Shown here: piece by piece, positions 15,832 through 24,142 of the stretch
Layout of the letters: each line of letters begins with the position of its first letter
How positions within the stretch are numbered: position 1 is the first letter of the stretch
Assembly: GCA_036747295.1 (NCBI GenBank)
Contig: DAIOCN010000007.1
Span: 1-64,000 of the forward strand
Source: UBA4736 sp002404015
GTDB taxonomy: Bacteria > Chloroflexota > Dormibacteria > Dormibacterales > Dormibacteraceae
Length of the DNA: 64,000 nt
Direction of reading: 5' to 3'
The notes under the pieces: model-generated
Told to the model about the DNA's origin: nothing
The model's input: the letters and a program-made list of their open reading frames with translations, nothing else
Database searches by the model: none
Program-made: the position numbers and the translations under genes

Positions 15832-16693
15832 TGACGAGCACCACCAATAACCCCAATTGGGGCGCGGGAGCAAGTGCCACCACGCCTGCTCCTCTGCTCC
15901 AGGTCGCCAGCGCGCCGCCCTGGACCACCTTGACGGCCCGGTCGCCGTGGGCGGCGACGAAGAGCTGCCCGCCTGCCTCCGCGACCTGGTCGGGGTCGCG
16001 AGCGACCGCCACCACCCGGGGTCGCAGGTCGTCGCCCATACGCAGGACGAGGCCCGGATCCTGGTCCTCCTGGCCGCCCTCCGCGGCCACCAGGAGATCG
16101 TCGGCGACGCCGGTGGCGAGCCAGAACGCATGCGCGTGCGCGGGCAGCGCCACCCGGGCCCCGTCGGAGACCCGGACCAGGGCGCCCCCGTTGTAGTCGG
16201 CCGTCCAGAGGCCGCCGGGACCGGCCGCCAGGGCGAAGCCCGGGGCGGCAGGCAGGGCGTGGCCGGCGAGGTCCCAGACCGTTCCGTCGGCGCAGGCCAC
16301 CTGGCCCGCACCGGCCAGCTCGCCGGGACCCTTGCCCACCGTGTAGCGCTTGAGGACCTGCCCCGAGCCGGCGTCGAGCTCGGCCACCATGCCGTCGGCA
16401 TACAGGCTCGTGAGCAGATGCCCTCCGCTGAGCAGAAGCGGCCCCGGCCGGCCGCCGACCTGGGTCTTCCAGAGCACCCGGGGGCGATCTAGCGCGACGG
16501 CGTACACGTCGCCAGGGGCGTTGTCGGACACGTAGGCAACGTTGGCGGTCTCGTCCACCACGACCGCCAGCGGGTCCTGTCCGAAGCTCAGCCGGGCGCG
16601 CTCCGAGCCGTCGGCCAGCGACAGCAGCAGCAGCCCAGCGGAAGGCGGCGAAGCCTGCGGACGGCTGGGCGCCGCCGAGCCGCAGGCGAGCAC
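15818..16693 (-). CDS. Putative lipoprotein with beta-propeller-like repeats
   Basis: About 291 residues. Recurrent blocks of the type (G-G-x-L-L/V-V-A-x-x-G-D-R) alternating with short beta-strand stretches suggest a YVTN/NHL-like beta-propeller. The annotated GTG start is immediately before L-A-C-G; reading the same frame upstream gives a hydrophobic stretch ending in a lipobox (L-V-L-A-C), so the true N-terminus probably includes a signal peptide. No ATG/GTG/TTG is available in that stretch before the radical SAM gene, so a CTG or other rare start is possible. Exported, membrane-anchored role inferred. Function unknown. Confidence 0.6.
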   Translation of the reverse strand: MLACGSAAPSRPQASPPSAGLLLLSLADGSERARLSFGQDPLAVVVDETANVAYVSDNAPGDVYAVALDRPRVLWKTQVGGRPGPLLLSGGHLLTSLYADGMVAELDAGSGQVLKRYTVGKGPGELAGAGQVACADGTVWDLAGHALPAAPGFALAAGPGGLWTADYNGGALVRVSDGARVALPAHAHAFWLATGVADDLLVAAEGGQEDQDPGLVLRMGDDLRPRVVAVARDPDQVAEAGGQLFVAAHGDRAVKVVQGGALATWSRGAGVVALAPAPQLGLLVVLVNARE

Positions 16694-16722
16694 CAGCAGG
16701 GCGCCGGCCAGCGCCGGAGCCG

Positions 16723-18054
16723 CTAGCGGATGACGCGTAGGACGGGGTCCGTGGCGAGCTCGAAGGCCACGGCCACCGGCTTCAGGTGCATCTTGCGGAG
16801 CCGGTGCTGGGCGGCGCCCTTATAGATTGCCGCGCGCAGCTTGAACTCCGAGAAGTCGGTGTTGAACAGCAGCCGGTTGTGACGCACCTTGTGCCACTCG
16901 CCGTGCTGCCGGATGTCCTCCACCTTGGCGAAGAACTTGGTGCCCGGCAGCGGGTAGGCGATCGTGTAGCTCACGTAGTCCAGGGGCAGGCGGGACGAGA
17001 AGCGGATGGTCCGCAGCAGGCTTTCCGTGGTCTCTCCAAGGTAGCCGACCATGAAGAAGCCGGCGGCCTTGATCCCCGCCCTGACGCAGGCCTCGACCGT
17101 CTCCTCGGCCTGCTGCGGGGTGATCCCCTTCGACATCTGCTTGAGCACGCCCTCGTCGCCCGACTCGATGCCGAAGAAGATGCGCTTGCACCCGGCCCGG
17201 CGCATCTGGCTGAAGAGGTCGTAGTCCACGTGGGTGACCCGGGAGAGGCACTCCCAGGTGAGGGGCACCTGGGCAGCCTCGATGTCGGCAGCCAGCTCGA
17301 GCGTTCGCTTGTAGTTGAGCGTGAAGAGGTCGTCCGACATCCAGACGTGGTCGTACCCCAGGTCTGCGATCTCGCGCATCTCGGCCACCACCGACTCCGA
17401 TCCGCGCGCCTTGAACAGGTTGCCGAACACCGCCTTGTGGCAGAACTCGCAGCTGAACGGGCAGCCGCGCGTGCTCATCAGCGGGGTGGTGGCGTCCTTC
17501 CAGTGCCGGCGCCAGTACTGGATGTACTGGCGGTTGGGGAGGTCGCGCCGGTACGGCAGCGGCAGCGAGTCGAGGTCGCGGTTGCGCTCCCGCGGGGCCG
17601 TCCGGACAAGCTCGCCGCCGCGCTTGAAGACCAGGCCGGCGACCTCCTCGAAGCGGCGGTCGCCGAGGTGGGCCATCACCTCCAGGATGGTCTCCTCCCC
17701 CTCGCCGATCGCGACCAGGTCGAAGCGGTCCACGAACTCGTCGGGGTCACCGGAGGGATAGGGGCCGCCCGCGATGGTGAGGGCCTTCCCTCTCACCTGC
17801 TCCGCCAGCGAGAAGGCCTCGTCCTGCATGGTGATCATGCAGTAGACGCCGATCACGGACGGCTTCAGGCGGTCGATCTGGTCCAGCACCTCGTGCCGCT
17901 CGAGGAAGGTGTGGTCGATGTGGCGGACGCTGTAACCGGCCTCCCGGAGAACCGCGCTGAGATACATCAGGCCGAGCGAGGGCATGATCCAGTGGCGGCC
18001 CCGGCGGGGCGCCCGCTGCGGGTATACGAGGACGACGTCCACATGCTCTGTCAT
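16723..18054 (-). CDS. Radical SAM protein with B12-binding-type N-terminus
   Basis: 443 residues. The N-terminal ~150 residues resemble the cobalamin-binding domain of B12 radical SAM enzymes (I-M-P-S-L-G-L-M-Y-L-S-A, D-H-T-F, I-A-G-G-P-Y-P, I-G-E-G-E-E-T). The 4Fe-4S cysteines are Cys198, Cys202 and Cys205 (C-P-F-S-C-E-F-C), followed by I-E-S-G-D-E-G of the SAM fold. Relatives include BchE and hopanoid methylases or oxygen-independent cyclases. ATG 18054 overlaps the stop of the upstream glycosyltransferase (ATGA), so the product probably modifies something made or displayed by that enzyme; the substrate is unknown. Confidence 0.83.
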   Translation of the reverse strand: MTEHVDVVLVYPQRAPRRGRHWIMPSLGLMYLSAVLREAGYSVRHIDHTFLERHEVLDQIDRLKPSVIGVYCMITMQDEAFSLAEQVRGKALTIAGGPYPSGDPDEFVDRFDLVAIGEGEETILEVMAHLGDRRFEEVAGLVFKRGGELVRTAPRERNRDLDSLPLPYRRDLPNRQYIQYWRRHWKDATTPLMSTRGCPFSCEFCHKAVFGNLFKARGSESVVAEMREIADLGYDHVWMSDDLFTLNYKRTLELAADIEAAQVPLTWECLSRVTHVDYDLFSQMRRAGCKRIFFGIESGDEGVLKQMSKGITPQQAEETVEACVRAGIKAAGFFMVGYLGETTESLLRTIRFSSRLPLDYVSYTIAYPLPGTKFFAKVEDIRQHGEWHKVRHNRLLFNTDFSEFKLRAAIYKGAAQHRLRKMHLKPVAVAFELATDPVLRVIR

Positions 18055-21000
18055 CGCGCCTTCATCACCTCCACCTGGTAGTCGGCGCCCGTGAAGCCGG
18101 GGCCGAAGCGGTACTCGAGGCCGGCAAAATCGATCTCGGGCGGGCGCAGCTCGCGCTCCGCAACCATCTGGACGCCCGGCAGGGCCGGCTGCGACCATTC
18201 CAGGCCCAGGCTCTCCGAACGCAGGCGGGCCCAATCGCCGGCGGCGGGCTGCCAGCTGCCGAAGGCCGGGCCGATCAGCTTCTGGGTGGGGTCCGCGAAG
18301 TCGGCGAACTGGGCCGACTGCTCGTTGAGCAGCACCACCTCGGCGACGCCGGTCGCCAGCTCCAGCGCGCGGGCCGAGATCGCGACGTGGCCCTGGCTGA
18401 TCCTATAGGTGACCTCGACCCGGCCCACACTGGGCACCGCTTCGAAGCCCGCGAAGCGGCCGGCGGTGTCGACCTCGCGCCGGTCCAGCTGGAACGTCTT
18501 CTTCCAGATCTCCTGGTCGCGCGTCGACGCATCGAGCGTGAGCGCCGAGCCGGGGTAGTACCAGGTGCTGCCGACCCGGACCAGGGGCACGCCGAAGCCC
18601 ATGCCCCCGCCGGCCAGCTGGGCGCCGTTCTCCTCGAACGTGAGCCCCTTCTGGAGCGGGGCCGTCTTGCCGGCGGCCGGCTGGGCCGTAGGTCGCAGGC
18701 AAGCCACCAGGCCGTCCAGCAGCGGCGCCTGGTACTCGGGCGGGTTGAGAGCGTAGGCGAACGTCGTCTTGCCCCCCGGCGCCCGGTAGGCCGCCTGGTC
18801 GCCGAGTGTCACGAACGGAGCGCCGGCGCGACCGGCGGCCAGGTCGGGAAAGACCTGGGTCGCCCGGTAGTAGTCGATGTTCTCGACGACCAGGCTGGTA
18901 ACTCCGGCTTCCTGCAGCCAGGCCAGGGCCGCGTCCGGCTGGCGCGGCAGCGGCTGGGAGCCTGTGATCTCGGCCGGAGGTTTGTGGCTGGCGTAAGCGG
19001 CCACCGGCGAGTCCGTCAGGAGCCGCCCCGGCACCCGCCCGGCCATCGTCCCGGCCGCGACCAGGCCCTGGTTGGCGGCCACGAAGCTCTGGAAAACGGG
19101 CAGGTAAGCGATCGCCAGCAGCCCGGCGGCGCCCGCCGCGACCAGCGTCAGGACGGCCTGGCGGCGGTCGAGGGCCGCGGCGGCGAGGACGGCGAGCGCC
19201 GGCAGGGCGGGGTAGAGATAGCGGTGGCTGCCGGTGTACACGCCCAGGCCGACCAGGGCCACCACGGCGGCCAGGTAGCCGAGGGCCGGCACGTGGAACG
19301 CGAGCAGGCGGAGCCGGCCGGCCGCCGAGCGCGCTTCGGCCACAAGGCCCAGCGGGGCCAGCGCCAGCAGGGGCAGACAGGCCAGCGCCAGGTACCAGCC
19401 GAAGCTGGCCAGCCTCGCCTCGGGACCGGCCGGGAGGCTTCCCCGCGCCGTCGCCGAGGTGACCTCGGCGGCCGCCCGGGCGACGGAGTGGGAGGCCGGC
19501 GCGAAGCCGAGTTGCAGCAGCAGCAGGACCGCCAGCGCTGGCACCAGCCACCGCGCGGACGGGCGCCGGAGGGGTCGCGCCGCCAGCGCCCGGCTGGCCA
19601 GCAGGCCGAAGACCGCGGCCAGTACCCAGAGCCAGGCCTTGGTGCCGGTCAGGCAGGCGGCCGCGACCAGGAAGCCGGCCAGGTAGAGGCGGCCCGAGAC
19701 CGCCGCCAGGGCGGCGGCAGTGAGCTCGGCCACCAGCAGCGGTTCCGCCACCACGGAGCCCGCGGTCAGGAGGAAGACGGGGTTGGTGGCGAGCAAAAAG
19801 ACTGCCAGCCAGCCCCGGCGGGGTGAGCCGGCCAGGCGCTGGACGGCGGCCAGCGTGAGGACGGCCAGGAGCACGTTGGCGGCTTGCAGGGCCGCCAGGT
19901 TCCAGATCCCGAACAGGCGGAGGATCCCGGCAGCCAGCACGTGGTAGGCGGGCAGCCAGCTGTCCTCCATACCGAACAGAGGATCGTGAAGATGGCCGGT
20001 GGCAGCCAGCGTGGCCGCGATCAGCCAGTGGTGGTAGGAGTCCTCGAAGGGGTTGCCGAGGGCAGCCACGGCGCCTATCAAGAGCCCGGCCGAGCCCAGC
20101 AGAAGGGCCGCCGGGGTGGCCCGACGCAGGCGGGTCAGGGCGCCCGCCCCCAGCCTTCGCAGCGTCACCACCTGGAGGGCTTGGGCGGCGGTCAGGCCGG
20201 CCCAGGTCAGGAGTCCGGCCGCCAGCAGGGCCGCGTACAGAGCGACCACCCAGACGCCGAGGCTCAGCGCGACCGCCGACATCAGCAGGGCCACACAGGC
20301 CAGGCCGCCCTCGGCGAGGGCGGCGGCGTCAGCGGCGCGCACGTAAGCCGTGTCGCGCCACTCCTGGCCACGCGATTCAATCCGGTACTTGGGCGTGCGC
20401 AGGAACTCGCCGCCCGGCCGCAGAGCTCGGAAGAAGGCGACCATGGCCGTCAGCGACATGCCCGCGCCCAGCAGCTGCAGCGCGATCGCGGGCAGAAAGC
20501 GCCACCAGGGCCTGCCCCGCCTGACCTGGCCGACCATGAAACCGACCCAGGGCGCCAGGCTAGTCAGGTTCAGGGCCAGGCCGACCCAGCTCCAGGCGAC
20601 AAGCGGGTCGCGGTGGGCCGCCGCCCAGACCAACACCGGGTAGCAGCCGAACTGGATCAGCATCAGGGGCCCGGCGGAGTAGGCCAGCAGGTGCATGAGG
20701 CCCTGCCACTTGACGCCGGGGCGCTGGTCGCTGCGCAGCAGCGGCCAGGCCAGTCGGAAGGTGGCCTGGAAGCTGCCCGTGGCCCAGCGCGACTGCTGCC
20801 GGCGGTAGGCGTTGATGTCCACAGGCAGCTCTTCGGGAACCTCGAGGCCCTCGCGGTAGACCGCCCGCCAGCCGCGCAGCTGGGCCCGATAGCTGAGGTC
20901 GAGGTCCTCGGTCAGGGTGGCCGCGCTCCAGCCGCCCGCGTCGTCGATGGCTGTGCGCCGCCAGACGCCCGCCGTGCCCGTGAAGTTCGTGAACAGGCCG

Positions 21001-21602
21001 GACCCGGCGCGGACCGCGTGCTCGACGAAAAAGTGGTAGTCGAGCCCGATCGCCTGCACCCGGGTGAACCACGAGTAGTCCTCGTTGAGGTGCCCCCAGC
21101 GCGCCTGTACGAATCCGGTGCGGGGCGCCTCGAACGCGTCCATCAGGCCCCTCAGGAAGCCCGCCGGCGGCACGAAGTCGGCGTCGAGTACGGCCAGAAA
21201 AGGGGCGTCAGTCAGCGTCAGACCGTGGGCCAGCGCGCCCGCCTTATAGCCGGTCCGAGAAGCCCGCCGGACGTGGCTGATGGCAACTCCGCGGCGCCGC
21301 CAGCGCTCGATGACCGCGCGGGCGATGTCAGCGGTGGCGTCGTCCGAGTCGTCGAGCACCTGGATCTCGAGCCGGTCCCGCGGCCAGTCGAGCGCACAGG
21401 CGGCGTTCAGCACCCGCTCCACCACGTAGCGCTCGTTGTAGACCGGGATCTGGACGCAGACCCGCGGCTCGCTGGTCAGCGGACCGGGCGGCGGGGCCGG
21501 CGGCAGTCGCAAGGAGCGCCAGCTGAGGTAGAGCAGGTTCGTGCCGAACGTGAAGAGACACAGGCTGGTAGCGATCAGGACCGCAAGCGCCACGACGGTC
21601 AA
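18051..21602 (-). CDS. GT2 glycosyltransferase fused to a multi-pass GT39/GT87-like module
   Basis: About 1183 residues. Residues ~46-440 form a processive-type GT2 domain like cellulose/hyaluronan synthases: V-Y-N-E-R, L-D-D-S-D-D (83-88), D-A-D (140-142), T-E-D (231-233) and Q-Q-S-R-W (269-273), with flanking membrane helices. From ~470 to ~890 there are many further hydrophobic helices with a first extracytoplasmic loop (N-P-F-E-D-S-Y-H-H-W) resembling polyprenyl-phosphate-sugar-using GT39/GT87 enzymes. The last ~290 residues are soluble and probably extracytoplasmic. I chose TTG 21602 (GAGGGA upstream); GTG 21593 is an alternative. Upstream codons only mirror the nucleotidyltransferase gene. 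The two-enzyme fusion is unusual. Confidence 0.8.
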   Translation of the reverse strand: MTVVALAVLIATSLCLFTFGTNLLYLSWRSLRLPPAPPPGPLTSEPRVCVQIPVYNERYVVERVLNAACALDWPRDRLEIQVLDDSDDATADIARAVIERWRRRGVAISHVRRASRTGYKAGALAHGLTLTDAPFLAVLDADFVPPAGFLRGLMDAFEAPRTGFVQARWGHLNEDYSWFTRVQAIGLDYHFFVEHAVRAGSGLFTNFTGTAGVWRRTAIDDAGGWSAATLTEDLDLSYRAQLRGWRAVYREGLEVPEELPVDINAYRRQQSRWATGSFQATFRLAWPLLRSDQRPGVKWQGLMHLLAYSAGPLMLIQFGCYPVLVWAAAHRDPLVAWSWVGLALNLTSLAPWVGFMVGQVRRGRPWWRFLPAIALQLLGAGMSLTAMVAFFRALRPGGEFLRTPKYRIESRGQEWRDTAYVRAADAAALAEGGLACVALLMSAVALSLGVWVVALYAALLAAGLLTWAGLTAAQALQVVTLRRLGAGALTRLRRATPAALLLGSAGLLIGAVAALGNPFEDSYHHWLIAATLAATGHLHDPLFGMEDSWLPAYHVLAAGILRLFGIWNLAALQAANVLLAVLTLAAVQRLAGSPRRGWLAVFLLATNPVFLLTAGSVVAEPLLVAELTAAALAAVSGRLYLAGFLVAAACLTGTKAWLWVLAAVFGLLASRALAARPLRRPSARWLVPALAVLLLLQLGFAPASHSVARAAAEVTSATARGSLPAGPEARLASFGWYLALACLPLLALAPLGLVAEARSAAGRLRLLAFHVPALGYLAAVVALVGLGVYTGSHRYLYPALPALAVLAAAALDRRQAVLTLVAAGAAGLLAIAYLPVFQSFVAANQGLVAAGTMAGRVPGRLLTDSPVAAYASHKPPAEITGSQPLPRQPDAALAWLQEAGVTSLVVENIDYYRATQVFPDLAAGRAGAPFVTLGDQAAYRAPGGKTTFAYALNPPEYQAPLLDGLVACLRPTAQPAAGKTAPLQKGLTFEENGAQLAGGGMGFGVPLVRVGSTWYYPGSALTLDASTRDQEIWKKTFQLDRREVDTAGRFAGFEAVPSVGRVEVTYRISQGHVAISARALELATGVAEVVLLNEQSAQFADFADPTQKLIGPAFGSWQPAAGDWARLRSESLGLEWSQPALPGVQMVAERELRPPEIDFAGLEYRFGPGFTGADYQVEVMKAR

Positions 21603-21612
21603 GGGGCGTCCC

Positions 21613-22515
21613 TCATCGCCCGGGAAAGAGGTTGTAGGGCCGCATGGTCTCGCGCACGAAAGCCACCCTTGCCAGGGCGTCGGGGCGGCGCCGCCGGGTC
21701 CACTGCATGTAGCGCCAGGCGGCCCGCCCGGCGACCTCGGCGGGCCGGTCGAGCAGGGCTGGGAAGAGCGCCGCGGGCAGCGCCCGGGCTGGCTGGACGA
21801 GGTCGGCGAGCGGGCGCGTCGCCAGCTGGGGGAAGTGGCCGGCCAGGCCGGGGTTGGCCGCAACCAGGTCGCCCAGGAAGCGCGAGCCATACACGGGCTG
21901 CGACTGCAGCAGCTCGAAGGCCATGTCCTCGTCCTGGCGCTCGAGCGGGAAGCACTGGCCACGCTCGAGTATCAGGTTGGCGGTCATCAGCCGGGGCGCC
22001 AGCGGTCGCCGGCTGTGGGTGTCCACCGGCTTGGCGCGGTGGCCGAGGGCGTGCAGGAAGCCGAGCGCGTTGAGGGCCACGTAGGCGAGGTGGCGGTGGC
22101 CGTCCTCGACGACCAGGTTGAGGTCCACGTCGTCGGAGGCGCGGAACCCGCCCGAGGCCAGCGAGCCGGCGATGGCCACACTGATGACGAAGGGCAGGGC
22201 GGCCAGGCGGGCCGCGAAGCGGAGCGTCATCGGAGCGTAGATGGAAGCGGCCGCCTGGTGCTCGCGGGCGCGGGCGGCGATCTCGGCCGCTCGCCGGCTG
22301 CCTCTGGCGTCGACCACCAGGCCCTGCGCGAGGCCGAGCTCGGCCCGACCGGCGACGGCCTCCAGCACCTCGCGCTCGGGGAGCCGGCCGCCCAGGCAGA
22401 GCTCGCCTAGCCGGGCGGGACTGGCCGCGTAACCGCGCCGGCCCAGCAGGGCCACCGTGCGCCGGACGCGCTCAGGGGCGTCCGCGCCCAGCGCCGGAGG
22501 CGCGGGGATCAACAC
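21613..22515 (-). CDS. Nucleotidyltransferase-fold protein
   Basis: 300 residues. The centre carries the pol-beta-type nucleotidyltransferase signature G-S-L-A-S-G-G-F-R-A-S-D-D-V-D-L (about residues 117-132), with the two metal-binding aspartates of the D-x-D type. N- and C-terminal helical regions flank it. Substrate is unknown: such domains transfer NMP to RNA, proteins, antibiotics or lipids. It ends 10 bases before the start of the glycosyltransferase fusion, so the two are probably translated from one transcript. Confidence 0.72.
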   Translation of the reverse strand: MLIPAPPALGADAPERVRRTVALLGRRGYAASPARLGELCLGGRLPEREVLEAVAGRAELGLAQGLVVDARGSRRAAEIAARAREHQAAASIYAPMTLRFAARLAALPFVISVAIAGSLASGGFRASDDVDLNLVVEDGHRHLAYVALNALGFLHALGHRAKPVDTHSRRPLAPRLMTANLILERGQCFPLERQDEDMAFELLQSQPVYGSRFLGDLVAANPGLAGHFPQLATRPLADLVQPARALPAALFPALLDRPAEVAGRAAWRYMQWTRRRRPDALARVAFVRETMRPYNLFPGR

Positions 22516-22623
22516 GCTTTGGGATACGCCTTCGAGTTACCCGTCAGCACCATTCCGAGGCCGGGTCGGGCAGCTCGTCGCGCCCGCCGCCTGGCAGCGG
22601 CCGAACCTGGTATCCGAGCGGTC

Positions 22624-22848
22624 TCAGGCCTCGTCGATCCACTGCAGCGCCATCTCCTCGGTGCTCGTCCACACCTCCGGCCGGGCGCCTGGCGACGCGG
22701 TGTCGATCACCACCCTGCCCACGACCCGGAGCAACGTGCGCGCCAGCGGAATTGCCGGCGGAGCGGCCACTTCGAGCTCGCCCAGCTCTCGGGAGAGCTC
22801 GAAGCAGAGCATGTTGATCCGCTCGGCGGCCCCGGGCTCGCCGCTCAT
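22624..22848 (-). CDS. Small protein of unknown function (74 aa)
   Basis: Uncharacterised 74-residue protein, mostly alpha-helical by composition, with one Cys (Cys15) and no membrane segment. Its ATG overlaps the TGA of the nicotinamidase-like gene (ATGA), so translation is coupled. The 108 bases between it and the nucleotidyltransferase gene show no clear terminator or promoter. I do not recognise the family. Confidence 0.6.
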   Translation of the reverse strand: MSGEPGAAERINMLCFELSRELGELEVAAPPAIPLARTLLRVVGRVVIDTASPGARPEVWTSTEEMALQWIDEA

Positions 22849-23432
22849 CCGACGACTTCGACGCCGGCTGCGGCCAGCTCCCGCCAGGTGCGCGCCTCGT
22901 CGCCGGGGTTGAGCTCGACGAAGCGCACTCCCTTGCGGAGGACGCTCACCGGCCAGCCCAGCTCGTGGCCGTCCTTGGCCGTCGCGCCGACGCAGTAGTC
23001 ACCGGCCAAACCCAGCACGGCCAGGCTGCGGATCCCGAGTGCGCGCAGGCGGGCCCCGAGGACTGTCTCCGCCGCCTCGCCCGACACCGGGTCGCGCACG
23101 CAGAAGCCGGAGTAGCCGTCCTCACCCTTGGCGCCCTTGCGAACCACCTCGCCCATGACCTTGAGGTCGGGGTGGAACTGGGCGCCCCAGGTCTCGCGCA
23201 CACAGTGGACCGGCCATATGCCGCCGTCCCTCTGGAAGTGGGGAGTGTCCGGCGGATGCCAGTCCTGGGTGTAGAAGACCGGCGATCCAGCCGCCGCGGC
23301 GAGCTCGATCTCGCGGTTGGCGATCGGCACCACCTGCTCACCCTCGCGGACGTAGAGCGAGCCCGTAGGGTCGGCGAAGTCGTTCTGAACGTCGACGACG
23401 ATGAGCGCCGTGTCCGGACCGTAATCGATCAT
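22845..23432 (-). CDS. pncA: Nicotinamidase / isochorismatase-family hydrolase
   Basis: 195 residues of the cysteine-hydrolase family. The catalytic triad is visible: Asp14 in V-D-V-Q-N-D-F, a Lys in V-V-R-K-G near residue 99, and Cys in G-D-Y-C-V-G near 145. Metal-binding histidines are in Q-D-W-H-P-P and around residue 60-75. The length and the D-W-H-P-P motif are typical of nicotinamidase, which deamidates nicotinamide for NAD salvage. It is divergent from greA, 79 bases apart. Confidence 0.84.
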   Translation of the reverse strand: MIDYGPDTALIVVDVQNDFADPTGSLYVREGEQVVPIANREIELAAAAGSPVFYTQDWHPPDTPHFQRDGGIWPVHCVRETWGAQFHPDLKVMGEVVRKGAKGEDGYSGFCVRDPVSGEAAETVLGARLRALGIRSLAVLGLAGDYCVGATAKDGHELGWPVSVLRKGVRFVELNPGDEARTWRELAAAGVEVVG

Positions 23433-23511
23433 TCCCAGGACTCCTTGCAGGGGCCGCTCGCCGGCCGGGAGGGCTCGGATACGGGGTTATTATTGCGGCG
23501 GTGGTGGGGAC

Positions 23512-23976
23512 ATGGATCTGACGGAACCGGTTCTTCTAACGCCGGAGGGGCTGGAGAGGCTGAAAGGCGAGCTGGAGGATGCGCGCCAGCGCCGGATCGA
23601 GGCCGCGGAGCGCCTGAAGGAGGCGTTCCAGCCCGGCGACATCGAGGACAACCCGGAGTACGAGCAGGCCAAGGAGGAGGTGGCCCTGATCGACAGCCGG
23701 ATCTACGAGCTCGAGGAGATGATCGGGCGAGCCCAGATCATCGAGGAGAAGCACGGCAGCATCGCCGAAGCGGGCTCCACGATCGAGGTCGAGGACGCCG
23801 ACGGCCGGGTCGAGACGTACCACCTGGTCGGCGGGGTGGAGGCCGACCCGGCGACCGGCCGGATCTCGGTGGACTCACCCGTCGGGCGGGCCCTGGTCGG
23901 AAAGCGCAAGGGCGACAAGATCTCCGTCAGCGCCCCCTCCGGCACGTTTGAGCTGAAAGTCAAGGCGGTCCTCTAG
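23512..23976 (+). CDS. greA: Transcription elongation factor GreA
   Basis: 154 residues, normal for GreA. The N-terminal coiled coil ends in the acidic tip (G-D-I-E-D-N-P-E-Y, with Asp/Glu residues near 43-50) that stimulates backtracked-transcript cleavage by RNA polymerase. A C-terminal FKBP-like domain (~80-154) ends with S-A-P-S-G-T-F-E-L-K-V. ATG 23512 follows GGTGGTGGGG; a TATTAT at 23488-23493 may be the -10. The TAG stop lies in the first copy of a 25-base direct repeat. Confidence 0.92.
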   Translation: MDLTEPVLLTPEGLERLKGELEDARQRRIEAAERLKEAFQPGDIEDNPEYEQAKEEVALIDSRIYELEEMIGRAQIIEEKHGSIAEAGSTIEVEDADGRVETYHLVGGVEADPATGRISVDSPVGRALVGKRKGDKISVSAPSGTFELKVKAVL

Positions 23977-23996
23977 ACCAGCTTCAGGACCGGGGC
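23972..23996 (+). repeat. 25-bp direct repeat, copy 1
   Basis: This stretch (starting TCTAGACCAGCTTCAGG) is identical to 24118-24142, where it encodes the last codons of the F420-type oxidoreductase on the minus strand. The intervening 121 bases contain the GC hairpin element. It may be a partial duplication of the gene end or a long insertion footprint. Confidence 0.75.
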
Positions 23997-24117
23997 GGCC
24001 GTAACGCCTGGCTCCGCCAGGCCGGATGAGTTGACAAATCCAGGCGCGCTAAAACGTCGCATGGAACCAAAGGGAAAGGGGTCCCGTGGGGGGAACCGCC
24101 AGGTTACCTCCACGCCG
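23997..24117 (-). repeat. Structured intergenic element with conserved GCCTGGC hairpin
   Basis: Between the two 25-bp repeats lies a 121-base non-coding element. Read on the minus strand it begins GGAGGTAACCTGGCGGTTCC and ends with a 7-bp-stem hairpin GCCTGGC-gga-GCCAGGC (24022-24006) preceded by ACTCATCC. The same order of blocks occurs in the livK-livH spacer at 36118-36240, suggesting a dispersed RNA or DNA repeat. I cannot match it to a riboswitch family. Confidence 0.5.
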
Positions 24118-24142
24118 TCTAGACCAGCTTCAGGACCGGGGC
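24118..24142 (+). repeat. 25-bp direct repeat, copy 2
   Basis: Second copy of the 25-base repeat. Here it includes the stop codon and last seven codons (P-V-L-K-L-V end) of the minus-strand oxidoreductase, so this is the ancestral copy. Confidence 0.75.

Noticed and set aside
18387..22073. Long plus-strand ORFs opposite the glycosyltransferase
   Set aside because: High-GC shadow frames with Gly/Arg/Gln bias and no motifs.
22516..22623. Promoter or terminator in the 108-base gap of the glycan block
   Set aside because: No clear -10/-35 pair or hairpin with T-run was visible.
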